Notes: generated by a model not told the origin, from the letters alone. 64,000 nt of DNA from Alphaproteobacteria bacterium (GCA_030426685.1 JAUHYC010000003.1:1-64000), one strand, 5' to 3'. Shown: positions 48,934 to 59,170, counted from the first letter of the stretch. Numbers and translations are program-made.

Positions 48934-50712
48934 CTATAGCGGCCAGATGAACGGGATCAGAAGTGAGGCCAACAAGCCTACGGTCAGGTTCAGCGGCACA
49001 CCGACTTTCAGAAAATCAGTAAACCGGTATCCGCCGGGGCCGTAGACCATCATATTGGTCTGATAGCCGATCGGGGTCGCGAATGACGCCGACGCTGCCA
49101 CCATCACCGCCACCACCAGCGGGCGCGGATCGATCCCCACCGCCTGCGCCAAAGAGATCGCAATTGGCGTCACCACTACCGCAACCGCATTGTTCGAGAC
49201 CAGCTCGGTCAAGATGGAGGTCAGCAGATAAACCGCCCAGATGATCAGGAACGGAGGCAACATACCCAGCGCGGGGGCAATCGCCTCCACAATCAGAGAA
49301 ACCGCACCGGATTTATCTAGCGCGGCACCGATGGCCAGCATCGCGAAGATCAGCGCCAGCAGGCGACCTTCGACAAAGGAAAACGCTTCATCCGCGTCGA
49401 TGCAGCGGGTAAGTAAAACCACGGCAACCGCGATGACAGACAACAGCAGGATCGGGGCAACACCAAACGCGGCCAGCGCCACGATTCCGACCAGCGATCC
49501 GATGGCAATTGGGGCATGGCTACGACGGAAGGCCCGTGCCGAGGGCTGAGTGACGTCGACCATATCCATGTCAGCGGCCAGCTTCTGGATGTCTGCGGGT
49601 GACCCTTCAAGCAACAGCGTATCACCCACGCGTACGGTCAAATCGTCCAGTTGACGCCCGATATTCTGATTCCGGCGATGTACGGCCAGCACATAAACGC
49701 CATAGCGGCGGCGCAGACGCATCGCACCCAGCGTACGCCCGACCATCCGGCATCCCGGCGTGATCAGTACCTCGACTGTCTTGGTCTCAACCGCCGAGAC
49801 CTGATCGACACGTTTGAGTTCCTTGTTGCTCTGCAGGCTCAGCAACTCGGTCATCTCGGTCCGCAAGACCACCCGGTCGCCCACGCGCAACTCGACCCCT
49901 TTGAGATTGCGGCGCAGCGACTCGTCGCCCCGGATCACGTCGATGAGGCGCACGCCGGGGCGTTTGAACAATTGCACACCGGTTACTTCACGACCGATCA
50001 GGTTGCTGTCAGGGGGGATCACAGCCTCGGTAAAGAATTTCATCTTCGAACGGTCACTCAGCATCTCGGCCATGCTGTCGCGGTCAGGCAGCAGGCGCGG
50101 CGCAATGAACCGCAGATAGATCATGCCGTATATCACCAGCGCAATGCCCAGCGGTGTAACCTCGAAAATCGTGAACGCGGTCATGCCCTGTGCGCGGGCC
50201 ACGCCATCGACCAGAAGGTTGGTCGAGGTGCCGATCAGAGTCAGCGTACCGCCCAGAATGGCCGCATAGCTGAGCGGGATCAGCAATTTCGAGGCCGGGA
50301 CATTCAGCGTTCGGGCGATCTGGACAAAAACCGGGATCATCACCACGACCACAGGCGTGTTTGACACCACCGCCGAGGCGACAACGACAAATCCCATCAG
50401 CAACCCGATGGCGATGCGCGGATTGACCTGCGCCTGTTTCTGCGCGGTCGAGGTGAACGCATCCAGCGCCCCGGTCCGCACCAGCGCCCCCATGATGATG
50501 AACATCGCCCCAATGGTCCACGGCGCCGGGTTGGACAGCACCGCGAGCGCGCTTTGATATGGCAAAATGCCGGTCGCCAGCATCAGCGCGGTGCCGCCAA
50601 TCGCCACCACCTCGGTCGGGTAGACCTCGCGCAGGAACATGACGAACATGCCCGCGACAATCATCAGCGCCAGTATCGCGCTGCCCGTTTCTGTCAGTTG
50701 AAGGAAGTGCAT
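48934..50712 (-). CDS. SLC13 family permease with TrkA-C domains (second paralogue)
   Basis: MHFLQLTETGSAILALMIVAGMFVMFLREVYPTEVVAIGGTALMLATGILP...TPIGYQTNMMVYGPGGYRFTDFLKVGVPLNL. Confidence 0.9.
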   Translation of the reverse strand: MHFLQLTETGSAILALMIVAGMFVMFLREVYPTEVVAIGGTALMLATGILPYQSALAVLSNPAPWTIGAMFIIMGALVRTGALDAFTSTAQKQAQVNPRIAIGLLMGFVVVASAVVSNTPVVVVMIPVFVQIARTLNVPASKLLIPLSYAAILGGTLTLIGTSTNLLVDGVARAQGMTAFTIFEVTPLGIALVIYGMIYLRFIAPRLLPDRDSMAEMLSDRSKMKFFTEAVIPPDSNLIGREVTGVQLFKRPGVRLIDVIRGDESLRRNLKGVELRVGDRVVLRTEMTELLSLQSNKELKRVDQVSAVETKTVEVLITPGCRMVGRTLGAMRLRRRYGVYVLAVHRRNQNIGRQLDDLTVRVGDTLLLEGSPADIQKLAADMDMVDVTQPSARAFRRSHAPIAIGSLVGIVALAAFGVAPILLLSVIAVAVVLLTRCIDADEAFSFVEGRLLALIFAMLAIGAALDKSGAVSLIVEAIAPALGMLPPFLIIWAVYLLTSILTELVSNNAVAVVVTPIAISLAQAVGIDPRPLVVAVMVAASASFATPIGYQTNMMVYGPGGYRFTDFLKVGVPLNLTVGLLASLLIPFIWPL

Positions 50713-50802
50713 TCTTGGTATTCTGTCCGAACCCTGGCCTGGCATACGCGCCCATCGTGCAGTTTCACGTATTGCACGCAGCAGAGCAAGCATAACATGC
50801 GG

Positions 50803-51618
50803 CTATTGCGGCCCCGTCTGCTGCAATCGCCCACCGATCCGGACCATATGTATCGACTTCGCCTTGCCATCACGGTCGTCGGTCTCGACGAATACACCAC
50901 TTAATGTGGCCTCGCCGGTGGCCGGAGAGAAACGCGCCTTGGGCATTCCGGTGATGAACCGGCGCATCGGTTCCAGTTTGTCCATGCCGATGACCGAGTC
51001 ATAGTCCCCGCACATACCGGCATCGGTCAGATAGGCGGTGCCACCCGGTAGAACCTGGGCGTCTGCCGTCGGCACATGGGTATGAGTGCCCACCACAACG
51101 CTGGCGCGGCTGTCGCAATAATGGCCCATTGCCATCTTCTCGGACGTGGCCTCGCAGTGCATATCGACAATGATCGCATCCGCCTGCCCGCCCCGTGGGT
51201 GTGATTTTAGGATCGGCTCAATTCCCGAGAACGGGTCATCGAAAGGCCGTTTCATGAACACCTGGCCCAACATCTGCACAACAAGCACCTTGCGCCCGCC
51301 CGGAGCGGTGAACAGCCGATGCCCCCGCCCCGGTGCACCCTTGGCAAAATTCACCGGGCGAATGATGCGCGGCTCTTTCTCGATAAACTGAAGCATGTCT
51401 TTCTGATCAAAGGCATGATCGCCCAACGTGATGCAATCGGCACCGGCATCCAGCAACAGCTTGGCATGATCCCCGGTCAACCCCATCCCGTTCGAGGCAT
51501 TCTCGCCATTGACGACAACGAAATCCAGCCGCCATTCGTCACGCAGACGTGGCAGATGTTGCTGTACAGCAGCGCGCCCCGCGCGCCCCATAACATCACC
51601 CAGAAAGAGTATTTTCAT
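50803..51618 (-). CDS. YmdB-like metallophosphoesterase (TIGR00282 type)
   Basis: MKILFLGDVMGRAGRAAVQQHLPRLRDEWRLDFVVVNGENASNGMGLTGDHAKLLLDAGADCITLGDHAFDQKDMLQFI. Confidence 0.95.
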   Translation of the reverse strand: MKILFLGDVMGRAGRAAVQQHLPRLRDEWRLDFVVVNGENASNGMGLTGDHAKLLLDAGADCITLGDHAFDQKDMLQFIEKEPRIIRPVNFAKGAPGRGHRLFTAPGGRKVLVVQMLGQVFMKRPFDDPFSGIEPILKSHPRGGQADAIIVDMHCEATSEKMAMGHYCDSRASVVVGTHTHVPTADAQVLPGGTAYLTDAGMCGDYDSVIGMDKLEPMRRFITGMPKARFSPATGEATLSGVFVETDDRDGKAKSIHMVRIGGRLQQTGPQ

Positions 51619-51893
51619 GCGGACTGTCCTAAGTCTGACACCGGACAAGCGCAAGCGGTTCCGGCGCGCCGTCTGGTTTCAATCGCGCAAAGAGGCGACA
51701 TAGGTGCACAGATCGTCGTTTCACCCATGCGACATGAACAATGAGCTATCTCGCCAAAAGATTGTTTACTATCTATCGCTGAACCCGGAACCGGGTAATT
51801 CGACGTGATCGAAACGGTTGACACCTGGCTTCGGTCGGCGGCAGAGTCCGTCTCGATAGCTGTGTTATTCCATTTATTGTTAGGTCGTATGTT

Positions 51894-52733
51894 ATGTCAT
51901 CTCCTGTCCTCGCCCTTGATCCCGAAACATTCCTGTTGCCAACAAAGGACGCCCGGGCAGCGGCGCAGAGTATTTCCGAGGACTATCAGTCCAAAAAACC
52001 GTTCCCCTATGGTGGTTATGACAACTTCCTCAACCCCGCCATTCTGGATCGCGTGCTGGAGGATCTAGAGCAGCTCCCCGAAGCTGAAACCAGTTTTGAC
52101 CGGGCCCAGGAAAAACTGAAGACCAGTTATCAGCCCGAGCGCCTGCCGCCCTATACGCGCCAATTATTCTATGCGCTGAACTCGCGCCCTGTACTGGCCT
52201 TTCTCGAAGAACTCACCGGCATCAAGGGGCTGATCCCGGATCCCTATTTTGCAGGCGGAGGCATACACGTTGTATCAAATGGCGGGCACCTCGATATCCA
52301 CGCGGATTTCAATCACCACGGCGGTATGAATCTGGAGCGCCGGGTCAATATGCTGATCTACCTAAACAAGGATTGGCGTGAGGAATACGGCGGCTCGTTC
52401 GAAGTCTGGAACGAGGACATGACCGCAAAGGTCGCGGGGTTTGTGCCGCAGTTCAACCGCATGTGCATCTTCAACACCAGTTCGACCAGCTGGCATGGAA
52501 ACCCGGAAACTGTGAACCATCCGGATGGCGAACCCCGCAAGTCCATCGCGCTGTACTATTATACAGCGACCTGGGACAGTACCCGCAAATCCCATACGAC
52601 GCTCTTCAAGCCTCGGCCTGGCACCACCGATCAGAGGGATAAGCAGGTCGCACGACGCGCGCTGCTTGAGGATCTTCTGCCTCCCGTCATCCACCGGAAA
52701 GTGGCGGGGCGTCTTTACAAGCTTGGGTTCTAA
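51894..52733 (+). CDS. 2OG-Fe(II) oxygenase (prolyl 4-hydroxylase-like)
   Basis: GGHLDIHADFNHHGGMNLERRVNMLIYLNKDWREEYGGSFEVWN...FNTSSTSWHGNPETVNHPDGEPRKSIALYYYT. Confidence 0.9.
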   Translation: MSSPVLALDPETFLLPTKDARAAAQSISEDYQSKKPFPYGGYDNFLNPAILDRVLEDLEQLPEAETSFDRAQEKLKTSYQPERLPPYTRQLFYALNSRPVLAFLEELTGIKGLIPDPYFAGGGIHVVSNGGHLDIHADFNHHGGMNLERRVNMLIYLNKDWREEYGGSFEVWNEDMTAKVAGFVPQFNRMCIFNTSSTSWHGNPETVNHPDGEPRKSIALYYYTATWDSTRKSHTTLFKPRPGTTDQRDKQVARRALLEDLLPPVIHRKVAGRLYKLGF

Positions 52734-53302
52734 GAACGGAAACTCAACACACGGCTTTCCGTGACAACCATGTCCAGCGGCTGATCTGTCGGTTCAAGCG
52801 GCAGGTCACTATCTTCCTGCGCGTCAAAGGCAAAACCGATCGCCAGCGTCGGGCGTTTGGCGCGCAACCCTTCCAGCGTGCGGTCATAAAAACCTCCGCC
52901 ATAGCCCAGACGCCCGCCCCGTGCATCAAACGCGACAAGCGGAACAATCAGGATTTCGGGGTCGAAATAGTCATCGATCACCGGCACTTTCGCGCCAAAC
53001 GGACCTTCCTTGAGCGCACCTTCCGGTGTCCAGCGCGAGAATTTTAGCGGTTGGCCTGCAGCCTGAATGACGGGCACGCCGACCGGGCCATAGGCCGCAG
53101 CCTCAGCCATAGCAGGCACCGGGTCAATCTCGGTTCGGATCGGCATGTAGCCTGAGATGGGAACGCCGCGATGTCCGGCCAGTATTTCGGACAGGCGCCC
53201 GGCCGCGCCCGGCGGTCGCGCGTCAAACGCGGCCTTGCGCCGCGCAAAGGCCGCCTTGCGGGCAGCGGCTTTGATTTCGGTCAGATCGGTTGTCTTGGTC
53301 AC
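52730..53302 (-). CDS. 5-formyltetrahydrofolate cyclo-ligase
   Basis: FARRKAAFDARPPGAAGRLSEIL...VPLVAFDARGGRLGYGGGFYDRTLEGLRAKRPTLAIGFAFDAQE. Confidence 0.93.
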   Translation of the reverse strand: MTKTTDLTEIKAAARKAAFARRKAAFDARPPGAAGRLSEILAGHRGVPISGYMPIRTEIDPVPAMAEAAAYGPVGVPVIQAAGQPLKFSRWTPEGALKEGPFGAKVPVIDDYFDPEILIVPLVAFDARGGRLGYGGGFYDRTLEGLRAKRPTLAIGFAFDAQEDSDLPLEPTDQPLDMVVTESRVLSFRS

Positions 53303-54693
53303 AGTAGCACCACGCTGGCCAGTCCCAGGAAAATGAAGAACCCCATGACATCTGTCGTAGTCGTCACAAAGGTCCCTGACGCCAGTGCCGGGTCAACACC
53401 CAGACGATCCAGCACCACCGGTACTACCGTACCTGCGAAACCAGCGATGATCATATTCACGACCAAGGCCGATCCGATCACGACACCCAGAAGCGGAGAG
53501 TCAAACCACATCATCCCCACTGTGCCCAGAACGATGGCAAAACAAAGCCCGTTGAGCAGACCCACCAGCAGCTCCCGACGGATCACCCGGCCCACATTCG
53601 AGCTTGTCAGGTCGCGAGTCGCCAGTGCCCGTACCGCAACGGTCAGTGATTGGGTTCCTGCATTCCCGCCCATCGAGGCCACGATGGGCATCAGGATCGC
53701 CAGTGCTACCAATTGATCGATTGCCGCCTCGAACTGCGAAATCACCAATGATCCGCAGATCGCTGTCACCAGATTGACACCCAGCCACGGCAACCGCCGT
53801 TTGCTGGTCGCCGCGACGCTGTCCGAGATCGAGCTTTCGTCCGAAACACCGGCGAGGCGTAGCATGTCTTCCTCATACTCCTCATCCAGAACCACCATGG
53901 CGTCATCAATGGTGATCACCCCGACCAGTCGCCCATCGGCATCCACTACAGGGGCCGAAATCAGGTGGTATTGGTTGAAGGCATAGGCCACATCCTCTTC
54001 GTCCTGATCGACGGGGATGGTGTGCAGTTCATCATCTGCGATCTCGTGCAGCAGAACGTCGCGCCGGGTCGCCATCAGTTTGCCGAGCGTCACCTGCGCC
54101 ACGGGTTTGAGGCGCGGATCAACCAGAATCACGTAATAGAATTGCTCGGGCAGATCGTCATTGGCGCGCATGAAATCGATGGTCTGCCCCACCGTCCAAT
54201 GCTCGGGCGCCATAACGACCTCTCGCTGCATGAGGCGACCGGCCGAGTTCTCGGGATACGACAGGGCCTGTTCTGCCGCGATCCGTTCGGAATCCTCCAG
54301 AACGCCCAGGATGGTTTCCTGCTGGGGCTCTTCGAGGTCTTCCAGCAGATCAACGACATCATCGCTTTCCATATCCCGGACAGCTTCCGCCAGAACATCC
54401 GGCTTCAGAACGCCGATCACCTCTTCCCGGACGGATTCGTCGAGTTCCGAGAGGATGTCGCCGTCAAACTCCTTGTCGTACAGGCGGATCAGGCGGGATC
54501 GATCATAGGGGTTTATCTGCTCCAGAAGGTCGGCGATATCGGCTGCGTGCAATGGCTCCATCAGCTCGATCAGCTTGTCGCGATCATCGACATCCACCGC
54601 ATAGAGAATGGCCGCCACAGTCCGTGGAGCCAGCGCATAGGCGTCGTCATCCCGGGGCTGATCGGGTCCGGCTTCGTCTTTGCCTGTGGTCAT
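53299..54693 (-). CDS. mgtE: Magnesium transporter MgtE
   Basis: LMEPLHAADIADLLEQINPYDRSRLIRLYDKEFDGDILSELDESVREEVIGVL...CBS pair, SMGGNAGTQSLTVAVRALATRDL. Confidence 0.96.
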   Translation of the reverse strand: MTTGKDEAGPDQPRDDDAYALAPRTVAAILYAVDVDDRDKLIELMEPLHAADIADLLEQINPYDRSRLIRLYDKEFDGDILSELDESVREEVIGVLKPDVLAEAVRDMESDDVVDLLEDLEEPQQETILGVLEDSERIAAEQALSYPENSAGRLMQREVVMAPEHWTVGQTIDFMRANDDLPEQFYYVILVDPRLKPVAQVTLGKLMATRRDVLLHEIADDELHTIPVDQDEEDVAYAFNQYHLISAPVVDADGRLVGVITIDDAMVVLDEEYEEDMLRLAGVSDESSISDSVAATSKRRLPWLGVNLVTAICGSLVISQFEAAIDQLVALAILMPIVASMGGNAGTQSLTVAVRALATRDLTSSNVGRVIRRELLVGLLNGLCFAIVLGTVGMMWFDSPLLGVVIGSALVVNMIIAGFAGTVVPVVLDRLGVDPALASGTFVTTTTDVMGFFIFLGLASVVLL

Positions 54694-54831
54694 GCTCTGC
54701 CCCTCATTCCGCGCGATTGCTTCTAGATAGAAGAAGCAGCTACCGGAAAACAATGACAATGCTCGGATTTACCCGCAACTTTCGCCCCCCTATGCTGCAA
54801 GACGGTCCCAAACAGGCGGAGAACAAGGCAA

Positions 54832-56121
54832 ATGGCGCAGAAGACGCTTTTGAAAGGACGTGTGCTGAGTTTCAGTGGCTCACCGTTCGAAGGTGAACCG
54901 ACCGAAGCGGCCACACTTCACGAGGCGCTGGTGATCGAGGACGGGCGTATTGCCGCCCTGGGCTCGGCATCCGACCTGTCGCGGGCGCATCCCGAGGCCA
55001 CGGTGAAGGATTATGGCAACCATCTGATCATGTCCGGCTTTGTGGACCCGCATGTGCATTATCCACAGACTGCAATGATTGCCAGCTGGGGCAAGCGTCT
55101 CATCGACTGGCTAAACAGCTATACCTTTCCCGAAGAGATGAAGTTCGGCGATCCCGATTATGCATCGGAAGTCGCCAACCGGTATCTGGACCTGACCACC
55201 GCCCACGGCACCACGACGATGTGCAGCTTTTGCACCATCCATCCCGAAAGCGTGGATGCCTTTTTCACCGCGGCTCAAGCGCGCGGGCAAAGGGTGGTGG
55301 CGGGCAAGACCTGCATGGACCGCAATGCGCCGGAGGGGCTGCGCGACACGGCACAGACGGCTTATGACCAGTCACAGGCGTTGCTGGAGAAATGGCACGG
55401 GGTCGACCGGCTGTCATATGCCATTACCCCACGGTTTTCACCCACTTCGACACCCGAACAGCTTGAGGCGATGGGTGCCTTGTGGGGCGAGTATCCGCAT
55501 TGTCTGATGCAGACTCATCTTTGCGAACAGACCGATGAGATCGAGTGGGTTCGTTCCCTCTTCCCCAACGCGCGCGACTATCTGGACACCTACGAGCAGT
55601 TCGGCCTGCTGCGCAAAAACGGATTGTACGGTCACGTCATCCATCTGGAACCGCGCGAGCGGGATCGGCTACGCGAAGTGGAAGCCGCGCTGATCCATTG
55701 CCCGACCTCGAATACGTTCATCGGATCTGGCTTGTTCGACATGGATGGCCTGATGCGTGAGGGCCACCGGGTGGGTCTGGCGACGGATACCGGCGGCGGA
55801 TCGAGCTTTTCAATGCTGCGGACCATGGCTGCGGCCTATGAGATCGGACAGTTGCGGGGCACGCCGCTGCATCCCGCTCAGTTGTTGTGGCTGGGCACCG
55901 TTGGATCGGCCCGGACGCTGCATATGGATGACCGCATTGGCAACGTGGCACTGGGAATGGAGGCGGATCTGGTCGCCCTCGACCTTGCCTCGACCCCGGC
56001 GATTGCTCAGCGTGAGGCCCATGCGGACGATCTGTGGGAGGCGGTGTTTCCCACCATCATGATGGGGGACGATCGCGCAGTGGCAGACGTTTGGATAGGC
56101 GGGCGACAGGCACATTCGTGA
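54832..56121 (+). CDS. guaD: Guanine deaminase
   Basis: GFVDPHVHYPQTAMIASWGKRLIDWLNSYTFPEEMKFGDPDYASEVANRYLDLTTAHGTTTMCSFCTIHPESVDAFF. Confidence 0.95.
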   Translation: MAQKTLLKGRVLSFSGSPFEGEPTEAATLHEALVIEDGRIAALGSASDLSRAHPEATVKDYGNHLIMSGFVDPHVHYPQTAMIASWGKRLIDWLNSYTFPEEMKFGDPDYASEVANRYLDLTTAHGTTTMCSFCTIHPESVDAFFTAAQARGQRVVAGKTCMDRNAPEGLRDTAQTAYDQSQALLEKWHGVDRLSYAITPRFSPTSTPEQLEAMGALWGEYPHCLMQTHLCEQTDEIEWVRSLFPNARDYLDTYEQFGLLRKNGLYGHVIHLEPRERDRLREVEAALIHCPTSNTFIGSGLFDMDGLMREGHRVGLATDTGGGSSFSMLRTMAAAYEIGQLRGTPLHPAQLLWLGTVGSARTLHMDDRIGNVALGMEADLVALDLASTPAIAQREAHADDLWEAVFPTIMMGDDRAVADVWIGGRQAHS

Positions 56122-56143
56122 TCAGAATGTGCCTGCGGCACAT

Positions 56144-56176
56144 GCCTCCGGCGGAGGTATTTTTAGCCAGATGAAG
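56144..56176. repeat. Dispersed intergenic repeat copy 2 (inverted relative to copy 1)
   Basis: GCCTCCGGCGGAGGTATTTTTAGCCAGATGAAG; reverse complement CTTCATCTGGCTAAAAATACCTCCGCCGGAGGC matches 33791..33820. Confidence 0.65.
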
Positions 56177-56186
56177 AGCGGATCCG

Positions 56187-57521
56187 CTAGTTGACCAGAG
56201 CGCGCGCGAGACGATTCTGGGTCTCGATCGCTTTGGGCAGGTCTATGGTGGCGATTTGTCCATCGCGTACGATCTGGCGCCCTTCGACGAAGAGGTGTTT
56301 GACCTGCGTCGGCCCGGCCAGCAGCAGCGCTGCAGGGTCCCAGCTGCCGGCGCTTTCGATGCCCTCAATATCCCATATGGCGATATCCGCGCGCTTGCCC
56401 GGCATCAGGCGACCACAATCAGGCCGGTTCAGCACATCCGCACCACCGCGCGTGGCAATCTCGAGCGCTTCGCATGCGGACATGGCATCGGCACCGTTTA
56501 CAACCCGTTGCAACAACATGGACTGACGCGCCTCGGCCATCAGGTTGCTGCTGTCATTGCTGGCCGAGCCATCGACCCCCAACCCAACCGGCACACCCTG
56601 ATCACGCATCGCGCGGACCGGGGCGATGCCCGAGCCAAGGCGGCAATTGGAACAGGGGCAATGAGCCACACCTGTCCGGCTGCGGGCGAAAAGGTCGATC
56701 TCGGCCCCACCCAGTTTGACACAATGGGCGTGCCAGACGTCGGTGCCAGTCCAGCCCAAATCCTCGGCATACTGGCCCGGGCGACAGCCGAATTGGGCCT
56801 GAGAATAGGCGATATCTTCGTCGTTTTCCGCCAGATGCGTATGCAGCATCACCCCCTTGTCGCGTGCCAGCAGCGCCGCATCGCGCATCAAATCGCGGCT
56901 GACCGAGAACGGAGAGCATGGCGCCAGACCAACCCGGCACATGGAGCCCTCGGAGGGGTCATGAAAGGCGTCGACAACGCGGGTCATGTCTTCGAGGATC
57001 GCGGCTTCCTGCTCGACCAGCGCATCGGGGGGCAAACCGCCGTCGCTCTCGCCGATACTCATTGCACCGCGCGTGGGGTGGAAGCGCAGCCCCAATTCGG
57101 CGGCGGCGTGTATCGTATCCTCAAGGCGCGCGCCGTTGGGGTAAAGATACAGGTGATCGGAGCTGAGCGTGCAGCCCGACAGCGCCAATTCCGCCAAGCC
57201 GATCTGGGCGGAAACGAACATCTCTTCCGGACCAAAGCGCGACCAGATCGGATAGAGCGTTTGCAGCCAGCCAAAGAGCAGAGCATCCTGGCCACCGGGA
57301 ACAGCGCGGGTGAGGGTTTGGTAAAGATGATGGTGGGTGTTCACCAATCCGGGCGTTACGACACATCCCGAGGCGTCGTGAACCTCACCTCTGGTCGTCA
57401 ACCCGTGGTCGATCTGGGCGATTTTGCCTCCGCGGATCAGCAGATCGGCACTGGCAAGCTCTTGCCGCGTGTCGTCCATCGTCACGATCAGATCGGCGTT
57501 TCGGATCAGAATTTCTGTCAT
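56187..57521 (-). CDS. Amidohydrolase, 8-oxoguanine deaminase-like
   Basis: MTEILIRNADLIVTMDDTRQELASADLLIRGGKIAQIDHGL...TPGLVNTHHHLYQTLTRAVPGGQDALLFGWLQTLYPIWSRF. Confidence 0.88.
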   Translation of the reverse strand: MTEILIRNADLIVTMDDTRQELASADLLIRGGKIAQIDHGLTTRGEVHDASGCVVTPGLVNTHHHLYQTLTRAVPGGQDALLFGWLQTLYPIWSRFGPEEMFVSAQIGLAELALSGCTLSSDHLYLYPNGARLEDTIHAAAELGLRFHPTRGAMSIGESDGGLPPDALVEQEAAILEDMTRVVDAFHDPSEGSMCRVGLAPCSPFSVSRDLMRDAALLARDKGVMLHTHLAENDEDIAYSQAQFGCRPGQYAEDLGWTGTDVWHAHCVKLGGAEIDLFARSRTGVAHCPCSNCRLGSGIAPVRAMRDQGVPVGLGVDGSASNDSSNLMAEARQSMLLQRVVNGADAMSACEALEIATRGGADVLNRPDCGRLMPGKRADIAIWDIEGIESAGSWDPAALLLAGPTQVKHLFVEGRQIVRDGQIATIDLPKAIETQNRLARALVN

Positions 57522-57637
57522 ATCTGGCACTCCCACACAGGCCCGTCTCATGCGTGAAGTGCAGGGCTGGTGGAAAACGGGCGTAAGAACCAGCCTTGGG
57601 ACAGCTTAAGGCTGCCGCGACCGCGCGGCAACCGAAT

Positions 57638-58429
57638 TCAGTACTGCTTCAGAATCTCCAACGCGGCGGCATGGAGTTCCGGGGTGGCGGCGGCCAGAGC
57701 ACGCCCGCCCTCATGTGCAGGTTTGCCCTGCCAGTCGGTGACGATGCCACCTGCAGCCTCGATCACCGCTATCGGGGCCTGGATGTCGTAGGCGTTCAGT
57801 CCGGCCTCGACCACCAGATCGATCTGCCCTGCCGCCAGCAACGCATAGGCATAACAATCCATCCCGTAGCGCGTTAGCTTGGCGTGCTGGGATACAGCCC
57901 GAAACCCCTCACCTTCAGCCTCGGTCCCGACCTCGGGAAAGGTTGTGAACACAATCGCCTGGTCCAGAGCGCGGGTGTCGCGAGTGCCAAGCTGGGTTCG
58001 ACCCATCGGACCCTTGACGAATGCGTACCCGGTGCCGCCCACGAAGCGCTCGCCAATATAAGGCTGATCGATCACACCCAGTATCGGACCCGCTTCGCAG
58101 CTGAGAGCGATCAGCACACCCCAGGTGGGTGTTCCACTGATAAATCCCCGAGTGCCGTCAATCGGGTCCAGAACCCAAACGCGCCCGCTGGTGCCAGTGG
58201 TCTGCCCGAACTCTTCACCGAATATTCCGTCCTGCGGGCGGTGTTCAGCCAGTACCGCACGCATGGCCTCTTCCGCAGCACGGTCGGCAACCGTCACCGG
58301 ATCAAACCCGCCTGCAAGCTTATTGTCGGTTTCCAGGTTTGTTTGCCGGAAAAAAGGAAGAATGGCCGCCCGCGCTGCGTCGGCCATTTCTTCGGCTATC
58401 TCAAGATCACTCAGTCGGGCCTGTTGCAT
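57638..58429 (-). CDS. hisN: Histidinol-phosphatase (inositol monophosphatase family)
   Basis: FGEEFGQTTGTSGRVWVLDPIDGTRGFISGTPTWGVLIAL...YDIQAPIAVIEAAGGIVTDWQG. Confidence 0.9.
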   Translation of the reverse strand: MQQARLSDLEIAEEMADAARAAILPFFRQTNLETDNKLAGGFDPVTVADRAAEEAMRAVLAEHRPQDGIFGEEFGQTTGTSGRVWVLDPIDGTRGFISGTPTWGVLIALSCEAGPILGVIDQPYIGERFVGGTGYAFVKGPMGRTQLGTRDTRALDQAIVFTTFPEVGTEAEGEGFRAVSQHAKLTRYGMDCYAYALLAAGQIDLVVEAGLNAYDIQAPIAVIEAAGGIVTDWQGKPAHEGGRALAAATPELHAAALEILKQY

Positions 58430-58474
58430 GGTTTACCCGTGCGGTCAGCACCCCGCGAAGTCAAGTCGATTGTA

Positions 58475-58846
58475 TCAGGCGACGTCGCTTAGCACGCGCG
58501 CCAGTTCGAACAGGCGACGACGCTGGTTTTCCGGGATCGCGTAATACGAACGCACCAGATCCAGAGCTTCCTTGTCGCCCATCAAATCCGCAGGTACCGA
58601 TTTCTTCTCGGACTCGGGCTTTTGGGATTCTTCCAGACCTTCGAAAAAGAAACTCACGGGAACATCCAATGCCTCGGCAATGTCCCAGAGGCGAGACGCG
58701 CTGATCCGGTTGGCACCTGTTTCGTATTTCTGGATTTGCTGAAACTTGATACCAACTTGCTGCGCCAACTGCTGCTGGGTCATGCCAATCAGCCAGCGGC
58801 GATGCCGGACGCGTTTGCCCACATGGACATCGACGTGATGGGTCAT
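58475..58846 (-). CDS. XRE-family HTH regulator
   Basis: MTHHVDVHVGKRVRHRRWLIGMTQQQLAQQVGIKFQQIQKYETGANRISASRLWDIAEALDVPVSFFFEGL. Confidence 0.92.
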   Translation of the reverse strand: MTHHVDVHVGKRVRHRRWLIGMTQQQLAQQVGIKFQQIQKYETGANRISASRLWDIAEALDVPVSFFFEGLEESQKPESEKKSVPADLMGDKEALDLVRSYYAIPENQRRRLFELARVLSDVA

Positions 58847-59170
58847 TGGTAGTCTCCTTTACACAAACAACTGTTCGGGAAAACGCAAAAGCAGCCGTCT
58901 CCGCCAATCCAGCGGGTCGCTGCTTAAGAACTCCCTAACTCGGATGTGCCCCCCGAACAGAACCATAGGACAATATTGCCGCATTGAAATAATTTTTCAA
59001 GCGAGTTGAATCGCAGATTACGCACTATGGTTTGTGGTTGTGCGCCCATTTCAGAAACTATGCGTTTCTGTTTAGGAAACGGAACCATTGGTTGAACGGT
59101 TGGTTTTGTTTGGAATTGACAAAACGCCCGGCCAACCGGCCTATATCGCCAAAACACCCGGAGAGCGTTG

